64,000 nucleotides of DNA from Pseudomonas sp. S09G 359 (GCF_002843605.1 NZ_CP025263.1:2261501-2325500); one strand, 5' to 3'. Counted from the first letter of the stretch, positions 43,957-52,921 are shown. Notes: generated by a model from the letters alone, not told the origin. Made by a program: numbers and translations.

Positions 43957-44778
43957 ATGCCAAGCCAGAAGGACATGGCCGCCGAAAGCGGCGCGCCGAT
44001 GATTCCTGAACAACGTCGCGAGTTGATCTTGCGCCAGTTGCGCAAACATCACGTGCTGAGTGTTCATCAGATAATGGAGATGTTCGACTGCTCGCACATG
44101 ACGGTGCGCCGTGATATCGCGCTGCTTGAGCAGGAAGGCCTGGCGTATTCGGTGACGGGCGGTGTGCGCATTGCCAGCCAGCTTCACAGTGAGCCGAGTC
44201 ACCAGGTCAAGGCCGTGGTCGAGTTGCCGCAGAAACAAGCCATGGCCAAGCTCGCCGCTCGCCTCCTGGGTGCGGACATGACGGTTTATCTGGATGCGGG
44301 CACCAGCACGTTGGAGATCGTGCCCTATATCAAGTTGCTCAGTGGCATGACGGTGGTGACCAATGACTTCGGCGTGGTGCAGGCGTTGATGGATGCACCG
44401 CACGTGACGGTGATCCATACCGGTGGGCAGTTGGACCATTCCAATCATTCGTGTGTCGGCGGCCTGGCGGTGGCGACACTGCGTCAGGTGGTGACGGACA
44501 TCGCCTTTATCTCGACCAGCTCCTGGGACCTGCGACGCGGCATTACTACGCCGTCGGCGCTGAAGGTGGAAGTCAAGCAGGTGGCCATGCAGTCGGCGTC
44601 CCAAGCGGTGCTGGTGGCCAGCAGCTCCAAGTACGGCACGTTCAGCCTGTACAAAATTGCCGGGCTGGAGCAGTTCGATGTGATCATCAGTGATGATGCG
44701 CTGGCGCCAGCGGCGGCGGATGGGATTCGCAAGCAAGGGGTCGAATTGATGTTGCCGTCCGACCCCCAGCCAGCCTAA
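43957..44778 (+). CDS. DeoR-family transcriptional regulator, probable repressor of the four-carbon acid sugar cluster
   Basis: A 273-residue regulator. ATG 43957 has GGAG eight bases upstream; a TTG four codons earlier is in frame. The N-terminal helix-turn-helix (RRELILRQLRKHHVLSVHQI; CSHMTVRRDIALLEQEG) is followed by the DeoR sugar-phosphate sensor fold (DMTVYLDAGTSTLEIVPYI; TVVTNDFGVVQALMDAPHVT; ASQAVLVASSSKYGTFS). It converges with the hydrolase end (four-base overlap). DeoR proteins often control otn/ltn clusters and bind phosphorylated intermediates; a direct-repeat operator candidate lies upstream of ltnD near 51371. Confidence 0.9.
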   Translation: MPSQKDMAAESGAPMIPEQRRELILRQLRKHHVLSVHQIMEMFDCSHMTVRRDIALLEQEGLAYSVTGGVRIASQLHSEPSHQVKAVVELPQKQAMAKLAARLLGADMTVYLDAGTSTLEIVPYIKLLSGMTVVTNDFGVVQALMDAPHVTVIHTGGQLDHSNHSCVGGLAVATLRQVVTDIAFISTSSWDLRRGITTPSALKVEVKQVAMQSASQAVLVASSSKYGTFSLYKIAGLEQFDVIISDDALAPAAADGIRKQGVELMLPSDPQPA

Positions 44779-45845
44779 CGCGCCTTTTCCGTCTCTTGCA
44801 TAAATTGCCCCAGCTCCTTGCGGTAAAACTTCGCCATGCTCGTGGTGCCATGGCCACGGGTGTCGGCACTCGCGGGGATGAGCAGCAGCCGTGCATGCTT
44901 GAGCTCTTTCATCGACGCTTCCAGCCGTCCGGTTTCCGGAGGGTTGCGCTCATCGTCCGCCGAGTTGATGACCAGCACCGGCGCCTGGATCTTGTTCAGG
45001 CCAAGGGCTGCGTTGTAGTCGGCGGAAGATTGCCATTGGTAGATAAAGTCATTGGCGTCTGCAGTTTGCGCGGCATTCAAGCGCTCATCCACCCATTTGT
45101 CAGCCAGCGCTCGGGTCGGTGCCGCCGCCTGATAGGCGAGGGTGCCACCGCTGGTGCCAACGCTGAACATCGCGTTGGCCAGACGTAGGGAGGGTGGTTG
45201 TGCACTGTAGTTGCCGTTGTTCCAGGCCGGATCTTGCTTGATCGACTCGACCAGCAAACGCCGCATCATCCAGTTGCGCGAGGACATCTCGGTGGGTTGG
45301 GACGCCATGGGCACCAGCGCGTCCATCATCTGCGGCCAGGTCTGGCCCCACATCCAGGTTTGCATGCCGCCCATGGAGTTGCCGATGATCAGCCGCAGGT
45401 GCTTGATCCCCAGGCCTTCGGTCACCAACCGATACTGGGCTTGGACCAGGTCGGTGTAGTTGTACTCGGGGAACTTTGCGCGCAGGCCGTCGGAGGGTTT
45501 GCTGGACTGGCCCACGCCGATGCCGTCGGTGGCAATGATGTAGTACTTGCTGGCGTCCAGCGGCTGCCCGGGGCCGAACAGTTCGCCGCCAAAATCCTTG
45601 CTCAGCACATCGCTGCCGGGCCGGTAAGTGCCGTGCAGGTAGAGAATGGCGGGGTTCTTGGGGTTGCCGAGGGTGATGTAGTGCAGTTTGAGGTTGGCGA
45701 GTTTTTCACCGGTGTGAAAGGTGAACTGCGGGGCGATCCAATCGCCCTCGGTCGCGGCCGGTAACGACGCGGCGCCGACCGCGGAACTGAGCAACGCCAG
45801 GGACAACAACAGCCCGATCGCGGGGCGTGGACTGAGTCTATGCAT
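44775..45845 (-). CDS. Exported alpha/beta hydrolase, MetX (homoserine acetyltransferase)-like
   Basis: A 356-residue protein with a signal peptide (basic start, LLLSLALLSSAVGAASLPAA), hence periplasmic. The fold resembles homoserine O-acetyltransferase: LHYITLGNPKNPAILYLHGT, the nucleophile elbow GNSMGGMQTW with Ser, a late Asp (LVINSADDERNPPE) and His (RGHGTTSMA). Cytoplasmic MetX makes O-acetylhomoserine; an exported relative at the end of a sugar-acid cluster more likely hydrolyses an ester or lactone. Substrate release for the cluster's transporter is an idea from context only. Confidence 0.8.
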   Translation of the reverse strand: MHRLSPRPAIGLLLSLALLSSAVGAASLPAATEGDWIAPQFTFHTGEKLANLKLHYITLGNPKNPAILYLHGTYRPGSDVLSKDFGGELFGPGQPLDASKYYIIATDGIGVGQSSKPSDGLRAKFPEYNYTDLVQAQYRLVTEGLGIKHLRLIIGNSMGGMQTWMWGQTWPQMMDALVPMASQPTEMSSRNWMMRRLLVESIKQDPAWNNGNYSAQPPSLRLANAMFSVGTSGGTLAYQAAAPTRALADKWVDERLNAAQTADANDFIYQWQSSADYNAALGLNKIQAPVLVINSADDERNPPETGRLEASMKELKHARLLLIPASADTRGHGTTSMAKFYRKELGQFMQETEKAR

Positions 45846-45874
45846 GGGTAGGTCCTATTATTTTTGTTTTAGGC

Positions 45875-45902
45875 GCCCGTGCATACCAAGGCATGCACGG
45901 GC
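45875..45902. terminator. Intercistronic hairpin after otnI
   Basis: GCCCGTGCAT and ATGCACGGGC form a perfect 10-base stem with an 8-base loop, about 10 bases beyond the otnI stop. On the minus strand it lacks a T-run, so it may protect the upstream mRNA end or reduce read-through into the hydrolase gene more than terminate. Confidence 0.5.
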
Positions 45903-45910
45903 TTGATCAC

Positions 45911-46693
45911 TTAGCGCGCTTTCCAGTCCCGCAACCATTGCAGCCCGGCCGAGGTGTCGCTTTTGGGGCGGTATTCGCAACCGACCCAGCCGTCGTAGCC
46001 CAACTCGTCAATCAGCTCGAACAGGTAGGGGTAGTTCAATTCACCCAGGTTCGGTTCGTGTCGGTCGGGCACGCCGGCAATCTGAATATGGCCAATGCCG
46101 TTGATGTCGCGAAGCAGTTTGACCGCCAAATCACCTTCGACGATCTGGCAGTGATAGCAGTCAAACTGCACCTTCAGATTGCTTGCGCCGACCTCCTTGC
46201 AGATCGCGTGTGCCTGGTCCTGTCGGTTGAGGAAAAACCTCGGCATGTCGCGGGTGTTGATCGGCTCCAGCAACACCGTCACGCCAGCCTGACGTGCTTG
46301 GGCGGTCGCGTAAGCCAGGTTCTCCAGGTACACCGCGTGATGGCGCTCACGGTGCTGCTCCGAGGGCAGCAGGCCGGCCATCACGTGGATGCGGGTATTG
46401 CCCAGCACGGCGGCGTATTCCAGGGCGCGGTCGAAGCCTGCGCGAAATTCGCTTTCGCGGCCCGGCAAGGTGGCGATGCCGCGTTCGCCCGCCGCCCAGT
46501 CGCCGGGCGGCGCGTTGAACAGGGCTTGGACCAGGCCGTTGTCGCTCAGGTGCTGTTTGAGTACCTGGGCGCTGTACTCGTAGGGGAACAGATACTCCAC
46601 GGCCTCAAAACCATCGGCCGCAGCCGCTGCGAAGCGCTGCAGAAAAGCGTGTTCGGGGTAAAGCATGCTTAGGTTGGCTGCAAAGCGAGGCAT
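45911..46693 (-). CDS. otnI: 2-oxo-tetronate isomerase (hydroxypyruvate isomerase family)
   Basis: A 260-residue TIM-barrel isomerase. ATG 46693 follows AGGAG and gives the family start [20 protein letters not shown]. Characteristic segments are [33 protein letters not shown] (metal Glu), [17 protein letters not shown] and [14 protein letters not shown], then VGCEYRPK. In the known pathway OtnI converts 2-oxo-tetronate to 3-oxo-tetronate, the substrate of OtnK. Co-location with otnK, otnC and ltnD supports this over plain hydroxypyruvate isomerase. Confidence 0.9.
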   Translation of the reverse strand: MPRFAANLSMLYPEHAFLQRFAAAAADGFEAVEYLFPYEYSAQVLKQHLSDNGLVQALFNAPPGDWAAGERGIATLPGRESEFRAGFDRALEYAAVLGNTRIHVMAGLLPSEQHRERHHAVYLENLAYATAQARQAGVTVLLEPINTRDMPRFFLNRQDQAHAICKEVGASNLKVQFDCYHCQIVEGDLAVKLLRDINGIGHIQIAGVPDRHEPNLGELNYPYLFELIDELGYDGWVGCEYRPKSDTSAGLQWLRDWKAR

Positions 46694-46715
46694 GTGAGCT
46701 CCTGATGGAAAACGA

Positions 46716-48176
46716 TCAGACAAAAGGCCAGATCAACAGGGTGATAAGGAAACCCAGCGTGCCGAGGAGGGTGGTGATCACCGTCCAGGTCCGCAGGCCG
46801 TCTGCCACGTTGAGGCCGGCCAGCTTGGTGAAAATCCAGTAGCCAGCGTCGTTGATGTGCGACATCGCCAGCCCACCACCGCCCATGGCCAGGCACAGCA
46901 GGGCCATGTGGTTGGGCGTCAGGTTGAGCGTGGCGATCAACGGGCTGATGATACCTGCGGTAGTTACCAGGGCCACGGTGGTGGAGCCTTGCACGGCGCG
47001 CAGCAACATGGTCAGCAAAAAGCCCAGGGCCAGCACCGGCAGCCCGGTGGTACGCAGCAGGTCGGAGACCACCGCGCCGATGCCGGTATCCACCAGCACC
47101 TTGCCGAATACGCCACCAGCACCGGCAATCAAAATCACCATGGCCACACCCGGCAGCGCCGAGCCAATCACATCGGAGACCTGGGAACGGCTCCAGCCGC
47201 GACGGGAACCGAGCAGCCAGGCACACAGCAAGGTGTCGAGCAGCAGCGCCACCAGGGGCGCACCGAGCACGGTCATGATGCCGCGCAGGGTGGATTCGAC
47301 CGGCAGCAGTGACGTCGCCAGCGTCCCCAGCAGAATCAACACGATCGGCAACAGGATCAAGCTGACGATCAGGCCGAAACCCGGCGCAGGGGCGGGCGGC
47401 AGCTTGGCCACGATACTGCTGGTGGATTCCTCCAGGCCCATGTGCGAGACGGCCTCTGCACCTTGTTGCGCCGCTTGGGTTTTGCCGTCCTGCCAGGCGC
47501 GCAGGTCGTCGTTGGTGACATGCGGGCCGTAGACTTCGGCGCGGATATCATCCGACATCGGGTAGAAGCGGCGCGTCATGCGCCCTGCCACCCGATAGCC
47601 AACGTAGCAGAGCAACGCCGTCAGCGGCAGCCCGAACATCAGCACCCGGCCCAGGTCCGCACCCAGTTGGCTGGCGGCGGCGACCGCACCTGGGTGCGGT
47701 GGCAGAAATGCATGCACTGTAAGCAGCGCTGCGCACATCGGCAACGCGAACATCAGCAACGGCTTGCGAGCACGACGAGCCACGCCGTAGGCCAGCGGCA
47801 TGAGGATAATCACCCCCACTTCGAAGAACACCGGCACGCCGATAATGAAACCGGCAATCGTCAGGGCAAGGGGTGTGCGTCGATTACCGAAGCGTTCAAT
47901 CAGGGTCTTGGCCAGTGCCTCGGCCCCGCCCGACAACTCAATGATACGGCCGATCATCGCACCCAAGGCAATGATGATCGCAATGTGGCCGAGGGTCTTG
48001 CCCATGCCGCCTTCAATAGTGGCGACCAGATCGGCAGGTTTAACGCCTGCGACCAGGGCCACCAGAATGCTGACCAACATCAGCGCCACAAACGGCTGGA
48101 ATTTGTATTTGAGCACTAGGAACAGCAGCAAGGCGATGCCCAGGCCTGCGGTCGCCATCAGGATAAGCGGGCTCAT
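46716..48176 (-). CDS. GntP-family sugar-acid permease
   Basis: A 486-residue membrane protein with about 12-14 helices. ATG 48176 overlaps the stop of a 26-codon ORF (ATGA). GntP-family landmarks are [60 protein letters not shown] and [11 protein letters not shown]. GntP proteins are proton symporters for gluconate and related acids; within this cluster the substrate should be a four-carbon acid such as L-threonate or D-erythronate. otnI follows after a short gap. Confidence 0.92.
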   Translation of the reverse strand: MSPLILMATAGLGIALLLFLVLKYKFQPFVALMLVSILVALVAGVKPADLVATIEGGMGKTLGHIAIIIALGAMIGRIIELSGGAEALAKTLIERFGNRRTPLALTIAGFIIGVPVFFEVGVIILMPLAYGVARRARKPLLMFALPMCAALLTVHAFLPPHPGAVAAASQLGADLGRVLMFGLPLTALLCYVGYRVAGRMTRRFYPMSDDIRAEVYGPHVTNDDLRAWQDGKTQAAQQGAEAVSHMGLEESTSSIVAKLPPAPAPGFGLIVSLILLPIVLILLGTLATSLLPVESTLRGIMTVLGAPLVALLLDTLLCAWLLGSRRGWSRSQVSDVIGSALPGVAMVILIAGAGGVFGKVLVDTGIGAVVSDLLRTTGLPVLALGFLLTMLLRAVQGSTTVALVTTAGIISPLIATLNLTPNHMALLCLAMGGGGLAMSHINDAGYWIFTKLAGLNVADGLRTWTVITTLLGTLGFLITLLIWPFV

Positions 48177-48253
48177 GAGCGCGGCCCTTGATGGACAACG
48201 CCGGATGGTTTTTTGTCGCTGCAAACATCAACACGAAACTCGATAGTGGTCAT
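48173..48253 (-). CDS. Candidate 26-residue leader ORF coupled to the GntP permease
   Basis: ATG 48253 has AGGA eight bases upstream; the ORF (start MTTIEFRVDVCSDKKPSGVV) ends in TGA overlapping the permease ATG as ATGA. The permease has only a modest ribosome site of its own (AAGGG), so coupling through this ORF is plausible. No homology is known to me. Confidence 0.4.
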   Translation of the reverse strand: MTTIEFRVDVCSDKKPSGVVHQGPRS

Positions 48254-48306
48254 GCTGGAAGTCCTGTTGTTTTTATTGTTAAGGGTGTTGCAGGGGAAAC
48301 CGGTGC

Positions 48307-48945
48307 CTACCAGTGGGCGCCGAAAACGCTTTCAAGCTCGGCCAGGGCGGCGGCATCCAGCGGCGCCGGGCGCGGGTTGCTCATCAGCCACAAGCGTGCG
48401 GTTTCTTCGAGTTCTTCAAGGGCGTAGCTGGCCTTGGAGACTGAGCTTTCCCAAACCACCGGGCCGAGGCGTTCGAGCATCACGCCGCGAACGGTGTTGG
48501 CGAGGCGCGCGAGCTGGTCCGCCACATCGGGCGCGCCGGGGCGTTGGTAGTTGATCAGCGGAATGTGCCCGACCTTCATCACCTGGTACGGCGTCAGCGG
48601 GGGCAGGATGTCATCCTGGCGCCAAACACCGGCAAGCGTCAGCGCCACCAAATGCGTGGAATGGGTATGCACCACGCCGCCGACGCCAGGGTTGCGATCG
48701 TAGACCTGGCGATGCAGGGCCAGGGTTTTTGACGGTTTGTCGCCAGAAACCCATTTGCCCGTCAGGTCGACCTTGGCGATCAGCGCGGGATCAAGGCGGC
48801 CCAGGCACGCATCTGTTGGCGTGATCAGCCAGCCGTCGTCCAGACGCGCGCTGATGTTGCCGGCGCTGCCGACGGTGTACCCACGCTGATAAAGGCTGTG
48901 GCCGACGGTGCAGATCTCTTCGCGCAAGGCGTTTTCGTTGCTCAT
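48307..48945 (-). CDS. otnC: 3-oxo-tetronate 4-phosphate decarboxylase (class II aldolase family)
   Basis: A 212-residue zinc enzyme of the class II aldolase/adducin family: YQRGYTVGSAGNISARLDDG at the N-terminus, TPTDACLGRLDP, then the metal site GGVVHTHSTHLVALT and PGAPDVADQLARLANTVRG. In this pathway it decarboxylates 3-oxo-tetronate 4-phosphate to dihydroxyacetone phosphate. Its ATG overlaps the otnK stop by four bases, so the two are translationally linked. Confidence 0.92.
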   Translation of the reverse strand: MSNENALREEICTVGHSLYQRGYTVGSAGNISARLDDGWLITPTDACLGRLDPALIAKVDLTGKWVSGDKPSKTLALHRQVYDRNPGVGGVVHTHSTHLVALTLAGVWRQDDILPPLTPYQVMKVGHIPLINYQRPGAPDVADQLARLANTVRGVMLERLGPVVWESSVSKASYALEELEETARLWLMSNPRPAPLDAAALAELESVFGAHW

Positions 48946-50234
48946 TGCGCACCTCCTGCGAGTTGCTTAAGGGCCTTGTCGAAAAAGTCCCTGCCGCCGA
49001 AGTTGCCCGACTTGAGGGCCAGTGCCAGCGGTTCGGCAGTGTTGCTGAGGGTTGCGGGAACACCGGGGTCAATCTGCGCGCCAATCTGCAACAGGCGCAC
49101 ACCCAGGGCCGTGACTACGGCGCCAGAGGTTTCACCGCCAGCGACCACGAAGCGTCTTACGCCGGCCTGACGTAGGGCCTGGGCAATTTCTCCCAGGGCG
49201 TTCTCTACCAATTCGCCGGCGCGTTCGGCGCCCAGTTGCTGTTGCACCGCCTTGAGTTCATCCGGCGGGCTGGTGGCATAGATCAGTACGGTGTGGGGGT
49301 TGCTCAGGGCAAACGCCACGGCATCCGCCACCACCGGCTTACCCGCCGCCAGGGCTAGAGGGTCGATGCGCAGCGCCGGTCGCCCGGCCTCGAGCCACGC
49401 GGCGACCTGGCCGTTGGTGGCAATCGAGGCACTGCCTGCCAGCACCACCTCGCCACCGAGTACGGTAGGTAAGGAGGCTGGGTCGAAGTCGCGAAGTTTG
49501 CCGGCGCGGCGGAAGTTGTCGGGAAGGCCCAGGGCCAGGCCAGAGCCGCCGGTCAGCAGGGGCAAATCACTGCAAGCGCTGCCGAGGGTGTACAGGTCTT
49601 GATCGCTGAGGGCATCCGCGATGGCCATGCCGACGCCTTGGGCGCGCAGCTCAGTAATCTGCTCGCGTACTTTTGGCACACCTTGGGCGATGGTGTCGTA
49701 GCGCAGCAGGCCGACCTTTTGTGAGGTTTGTGATTGCAGCACACGGACCAGATTGGCATCGGTCATCGCGGTCAGCGGGTGGTGCTGCATGCCTGACTCA
49801 TTGAGCAGTTGATCCTGCACAAACAAATGCCCGCGGAAAATGGTTCGGCCGTTTTCCGGAAATGCCGGGCAGGCCAGGGTGAAATCACTGTCCAGCGCCT
49901 TGAGCAGGGCCTCGCTGACCTGGCCGATATTGCCGGCGGCCGTTGAGTCAAAGGTGGAGCAGTACTTGAAGAAAATTTGTTCGCACCCTTGTGCGCGCAG
50001 CCACTCCAGTGCCGCCAGCGAGTCGGCCACCGCCTGTGCCGCCGGGACAGTGCGCGACTTCAGCGCGATCACGATCGCATCGGCATCCAGCGTCGCAGCG
50101 ACTTCAGCGCTGGGAATGCCGATGCTTTGCACAGTACGCATGCCGCCGCGCACCAGCATATTGGCCAGGTCTGTGGCCCCGGTGAAGTCATCGGCGATGC
50201 AGCCCAGCAAGGGGCGTGCGCAAGGTAGGTTCAT
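48942..50234 (-). CDS. otnK: 3-oxo-tetronate kinase (four-carbon acid sugar kinase)
   Basis: A 430-residue kinase of the former DUF1537 family. The N-terminal domain begins LGCIADDFTGATDLANMLVR (family signature), with YCSTFDSTAAGNIG and CPAFPENGRTIFRGHLFV. The C-terminal ATP-binding domain has LAGSASIATNGQVAAWL and the late RRFVVAGGETSGAVVTALGV. It phosphorylates 3-oxo-tetronate at O4. It is placed between ltnD (10 bases upstream) and otnC (overlapping). Confidence 0.93.
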   Translation of the reverse strand: MNLPCARPLLGCIADDFTGATDLANMLVRGGMRTVQSIGIPSAEVAATLDADAIVIALKSRTVPAAQAVADSLAALEWLRAQGCEQIFFKYCSTFDSTAAGNIGQVSEALLKALDSDFTLACPAFPENGRTIFRGHLFVQDQLLNESGMQHHPLTAMTDANLVRVLQSQTSQKVGLLRYDTIAQGVPKVREQITELRAQGVGMAIADALSDQDLYTLGSACSDLPLLTGGSGLALGLPDNFRRAGKLRDFDPASLPTVLGGEVVLAGSASIATNGQVAAWLEAGRPALRIDPLALAAGKPVVADAVAFALSNPHTVLIYATSPPDELKAVQQQLGAERAGELVENALGEIAQALRQAGVRRFVVAGGETSGAVVTALGVRLLQIGAQIDPGVPATLSNTAEPLALALKSGNFGGRDFFDKALKQLAGGAQ

Positions 50235-50244
50235 GGGGCAATCC

Positions 50245-51150
50245 TTATACGGGGTCGGTCTTGGCAGTCGGGAGCTCGATGCCAGGGAAAATCTTGATCA
50301 CTGCCGAATCGTCCTCACGCCCGAACCCGGCACTGGAAGCCTGCATGAACATCTGGTGAGCAGTGGCCGACAACGGCAGCGGAAACTTGCTGGCCCGCGC
50401 GGTATCCAGCACCAGGCCCAGGTCCTTGACGAAAATGTCGACAGCCGACAGCGGCGTGTAATCGGCCTTGAGAATGTGCGGCACGCGGTTTTCGAACATC
50501 CACGAATTGCCCGCGCTATGGGTGATCACTTCATACAGCGCATCGGCCTCGACCCCTTCACGCAGCCCGAGTGCCATGGCTTCAGCGGCGGCGGCAATGT
50601 GTACGCCGGCCAGCAGTTGGTTGATGATTTTCACTTTGGAGCCCAGGCCATGGGCGTCGCCGAGGCGATAGACCTTGCCGGCCATGCCCGCGAGCACCTC
50701 GTCAGCTTTTGCATAAGCCTCGGCTGGACCGGAGGTCATCATGGTCATCTCGCCGGCAGCCGCTTTGGCGGCACCCCCGGAAATTGGTGCATCCAGGTAC
50801 AACAGGCCTGCGCTGCTCAACCGCTGACCCAGGTCTACCGCGTAGGTAGGGGCCACCGTGGCGCAACCAATCACCAGACTGCCGGGGCGCAAGGCGGCGA
50901 CGGCGGCATTTTCCCCAAACAGTACCGTCTCGGTTTGTTCGGCATTGACCACCACGGTGATGATCACATCGCACGCGGCCGCCATCTGCGCAGGAGAGTG
51001 GCAGGCAACGCCCCCTTCACTGGCAAACTGCTGCGTGACGGTTTCGCGCACATCACAGGCATGCACGTTGAAGCCGCTGCGCAACAGCGAGCGGGCAATA
51101 CCCAGCCCCATCGCGCCTAAGCCGATAACACCAACATTCTTGTTATTCAT
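50245..51150 (-). CDS. ltnD: L-threonate dehydrogenase (beta-hydroxyacid dehydrogenase family)
   Basis: A 301-residue NAD-dependent dehydrogenase. ATG 51150 follows GGAG; the longer frame is a different upstream ORF. The Rossmann motif GVIGLGAMGLGIARSLLRSG, the substrate loop YLDAPISGGAAKAAAGEMTM and the catalytic Lys in GLGSKVKIINQLLAGVHIA are intact. In the established pathway LtnD oxidises L-threonate (or D-erythronate homologues) to 2-oxo-tetronate for OtnI. It is the first structural gene of the row; a 44-codon ORF overlaps its start. Confidence 0.92.
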   Translation of the reverse strand: MNNKNVGVIGLGAMGLGIARSLLRSGFNVHACDVRETVTQQFASEGGVACHSPAQMAAACDVIITVVVNAEQTETVLFGENAAVAALRPGSLVIGCATVAPTYAVDLGQRLSSAGLLYLDAPISGGAAKAAAGEMTMMTSGPAEAYAKADEVLAGMAGKVYRLGDAHGLGSKVKIINQLLAGVHIAAAAEAMALGLREGVEADALYEVITHSAGNSWMFENRVPHILKADYTPLSAVDIFVKDLGLVLDTARASKFPLPLSATAHQMFMQASSAGFGREDDSAVIKIFPGIELPTAKTDPV

Positions 51151-51277
51151 GGAGGCTCCGTAAAAAGGCATCAGGTACGTGAACACCACAACGGTGCGGA
51201 CCGTTATCCAGGTGCAGGTAAGGGGAGGCAGGCGCCAACGTGTTCGCTGGCAGGGCATTCGGGGAGTGGTCGATCAT
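51143..51277 (-). CDS. Candidate leader ORF overlapping the ltnD start
   Basis: A 44-codon ORF whose ATG at 51277 is preceded by AGGATGG about eight bases away (an ATG three codons earlier is in frame). It ends in TAA eight bases inside ltnD in another frame, so ribosomes finishing it would be placed on the ltnD start. It starts MIDHSPNALPANTLAPASPY and resembles no family. It could be a coupling leader or chance. Confidence 0.35.
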   Translation of the reverse strand: MIDHSPNALPANTLAPASPYLHLDNGPHRCGVHVPDAFLRSLHE

Positions 51278-51320
51278 CGTTGCCATCCTGTTTTGTTTTT
51301 TTGTCAGGGTGTCATGCGTG

Positions 51321-51387
51321 TTGGAGAGATAATCCTCCAATGATCGGATTATGTGAAGTTATTTTTTGATTTAACATTATTTAACAT
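51321..51387. promoter_or_regulatory. Putative operator region of the ltn/otn operon
   Basis: Within the ~400-base gap between ltnD and the GGDEF gene lie TTAACAT direct repeats (51371-51377 and 51381-51387, one helical turn apart) and an inverted repeat TTGGAG-N8-CTCCAA (51321-51340). DeoR-family repressors commonly bind direct repeats, and one is encoded at the other end of this cluster. The remainder of the gap shows no gene. Confidence 0.45.
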
Positions 51388-51557
51388 CGCGCCGCCTTTG
51401 CACCTGTCATTCATAGGCATGCGCAATGTCGCGACACGCCGGCTAGCCATGGCGTGTTAAAAAATGCGCCTGCACTAAAACGTGAGCGGGGGCTTTGGCG
51501 GTGTTCACTGGTGGGGGCGGGTGGAGAGGGCGTCGCGAGGTTCAGAGTTGGCTCAGG

Positions 51558-52457
51558 TCACTCGGTTGCAAACCGCTGTCTTTTTATCCGGTACATATCG
51601 CCGTCCGCATGCCTGAGCAGCGCGTCGGCATCTTCCCCGTCGGTCGGGTAAAACGCCACGCCGATACTGCAGGACGGCATGGCTAACCCGCCAAATTCAG
51701 GCCCCAGCGGCTCGGCCATGACCGCGAGTATGTGTGCCACTTTCGCGGATACGGCCTCCCGTGACTGAATCTCCGTGAGCATCAGCGTGAACTCATCACC
51801 GCCCATCCGGGCGACCAGGTCGCTCTCACGCACGCAGCACTCCAGCCTGCGTGCAATCGCACAGAGCACGCGATCGCCCATCCCGTGGCCATGCACATCA
51901 TTGATGCCCTTGAAGTCATCGATGTCGACAAACAGCAACGCCAGGCTGCGGTTGTGGCGCTGCGCCGCCTGCAGGGCGGCGTCCAGTCGAGCGTTGAACA
52001 GCGAGCGATTGGTTAGGGCCGTCAGCGGGTCATGATGGGCGAGGAAGCGTAATTCTTCCTCGGCCTGGGTGAGCGCCGTCACATCCCGTGCGACGCCGAT
52101 CCGCGCCTCCACCTCGGCGGACCAGAAGGCCGCCCACAGGATGTGCACTACGCTGCCATCCTTGCGGATATAGCGGTTGCGGAAGTCGACATGGGGTTGG
52201 CCATTCATGACCCGCACAATCGAGGAGCGGGTGCGCGCCAGGTCTTCAGGGTGCATGTAATGGGTGATCAAAGTGCCAATCAGCTCGTCGGCCCGGTAGC
52301 CGAGCAGGGCCTCACAGGCATCGCTCACAAACACGATCTGGTTATCACGGTCGACGACGAAGACCGTGTCCAGCATCAGGTGGATCAGTTTGGGGTACAG
52401 GGCTTGTAGATCAACGGGCATGGGGAGGCGGGCGTCTGGTTCAGATGGGTCGATCAT
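51558..52457 (-). CDS. PAS-GGDEF diguanylate cyclase
   Basis: A 299-residue soluble protein. The PAS/PAC domain covers about residues 20-135 (VFVVDRDNQIVFVSDACEAL; YRADELIGT; VARDVTALTQAEEEL). The GGDEF domain follows (FLAHHDPLTALTNRSLFNAR; LLFVDIDDFKGINDVHGHGM) with an intact active site MGGDEF, and the metal Asp in the VDIDDFK loop. No RxxD inhibitory site stands five residues before GGDEF, where RESDLVARM is read (R-E-S-D lies slightly earlier and may count). It makes cyclic-di-GMP in response to a PAS-sensed signal. No strong ribosome site is seen before ATG 52457. Confidence 0.9.
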   Translation of the reverse strand: MIDPSEPDARLPMPVDLQALYPKLIHLMLDTVFVVDRDNQIVFVSDACEALLGYRADELIGTLITHYMHPEDLARTRSSIVRVMNGQPHVDFRNRYIRKDGSVVHILWAAFWSAEVEARIGVARDVTALTQAEEELRFLAHHDPLTALTNRSLFNARLDAALQAAQRHNRSLALLFVDIDDFKGINDVHGHGMGDRVLCAIARRLECCVRESDLVARMGGDEFTLMLTEIQSREAVSAKVAHILAVMAEPLGPEFGGLAMPSCSIGVAFYPTDGEDADALLRHADGDMYRIKRQRFATE

Positions 52458-52739
52458 AGCCCGATCATGTCGGGGCGCGGCGAGGAATCCTGCATATTTT
52501 TAATGGGCTGCTGAAGCCTTGGCACGGGGCTGTGATGCTGCCGGGAAAACAGAAATCTGGATCCAACGTGACGGTCCCACCTCGTTTTTGCTATAGGCAC
52601 AATTTCAGGTTGATCTTAAAAACTATCACTTTTCACAGGTGTCTGCGCTGCGCAGGCTTGCGACGATACTGCGAACGTTTGATCTGAGCTTGGCACCGCC
52701 TTTACAGCGACTGTGTGGCAGCTCGTAGGAGAGGTCGTA

Positions 52740-52841
52740 ATGGATAACGCGCGCGCCGTTAACACTGTTTCTGCGATCCAGGTGCTGGACGCGGTGGTGG
52801 AGTCACGACCTGTAATCAAAAGCTGGCTGATATCCACCTGA
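52740..52841 (+). CDS. Candidate 33-residue small protein
   Basis: ATG 52740 is preceded by a strong TAGGAGAGG ribosome site. The ORF (start MDNARAVNTVSAIQVLDAVV) ends at TGA 52839-52841, and a REP-type hairpin with a T-run begins 14 bases later, which would serve as terminator. The remainder of the region 52458-52739 shows no other gene. No homologue is known to me; support is ribosome site plus terminator only. Confidence 0.35.
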   Translation: MDNARAVNTVSAIQVLDAVVESRPVIKSWLIST

Positions 52842-52854
52842 TGTACAAAGATCC

Positions 52855-52905
52855 AAATGTGGGGGGGGCGGTGCGACGATTCGACTTGCCCCTCCCACAT
52901 TTTTT
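52855..52905. repeat. REP-type palindrome (GTGGGAGGGG class) with T-run
   Basis: AAATGTGGG...CCCACATTT is an imperfect inverted repeat around GCGGTGCGACGATTCGACTTGC, ending in TTTTTT on the plus strand. It is a REPIN-like element of a class different from those at 4300 and 9780 and probably acts as a terminator. Confidence 0.65.
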
Positions 52906-52921
52906 GACCGAGTTTATGCAG

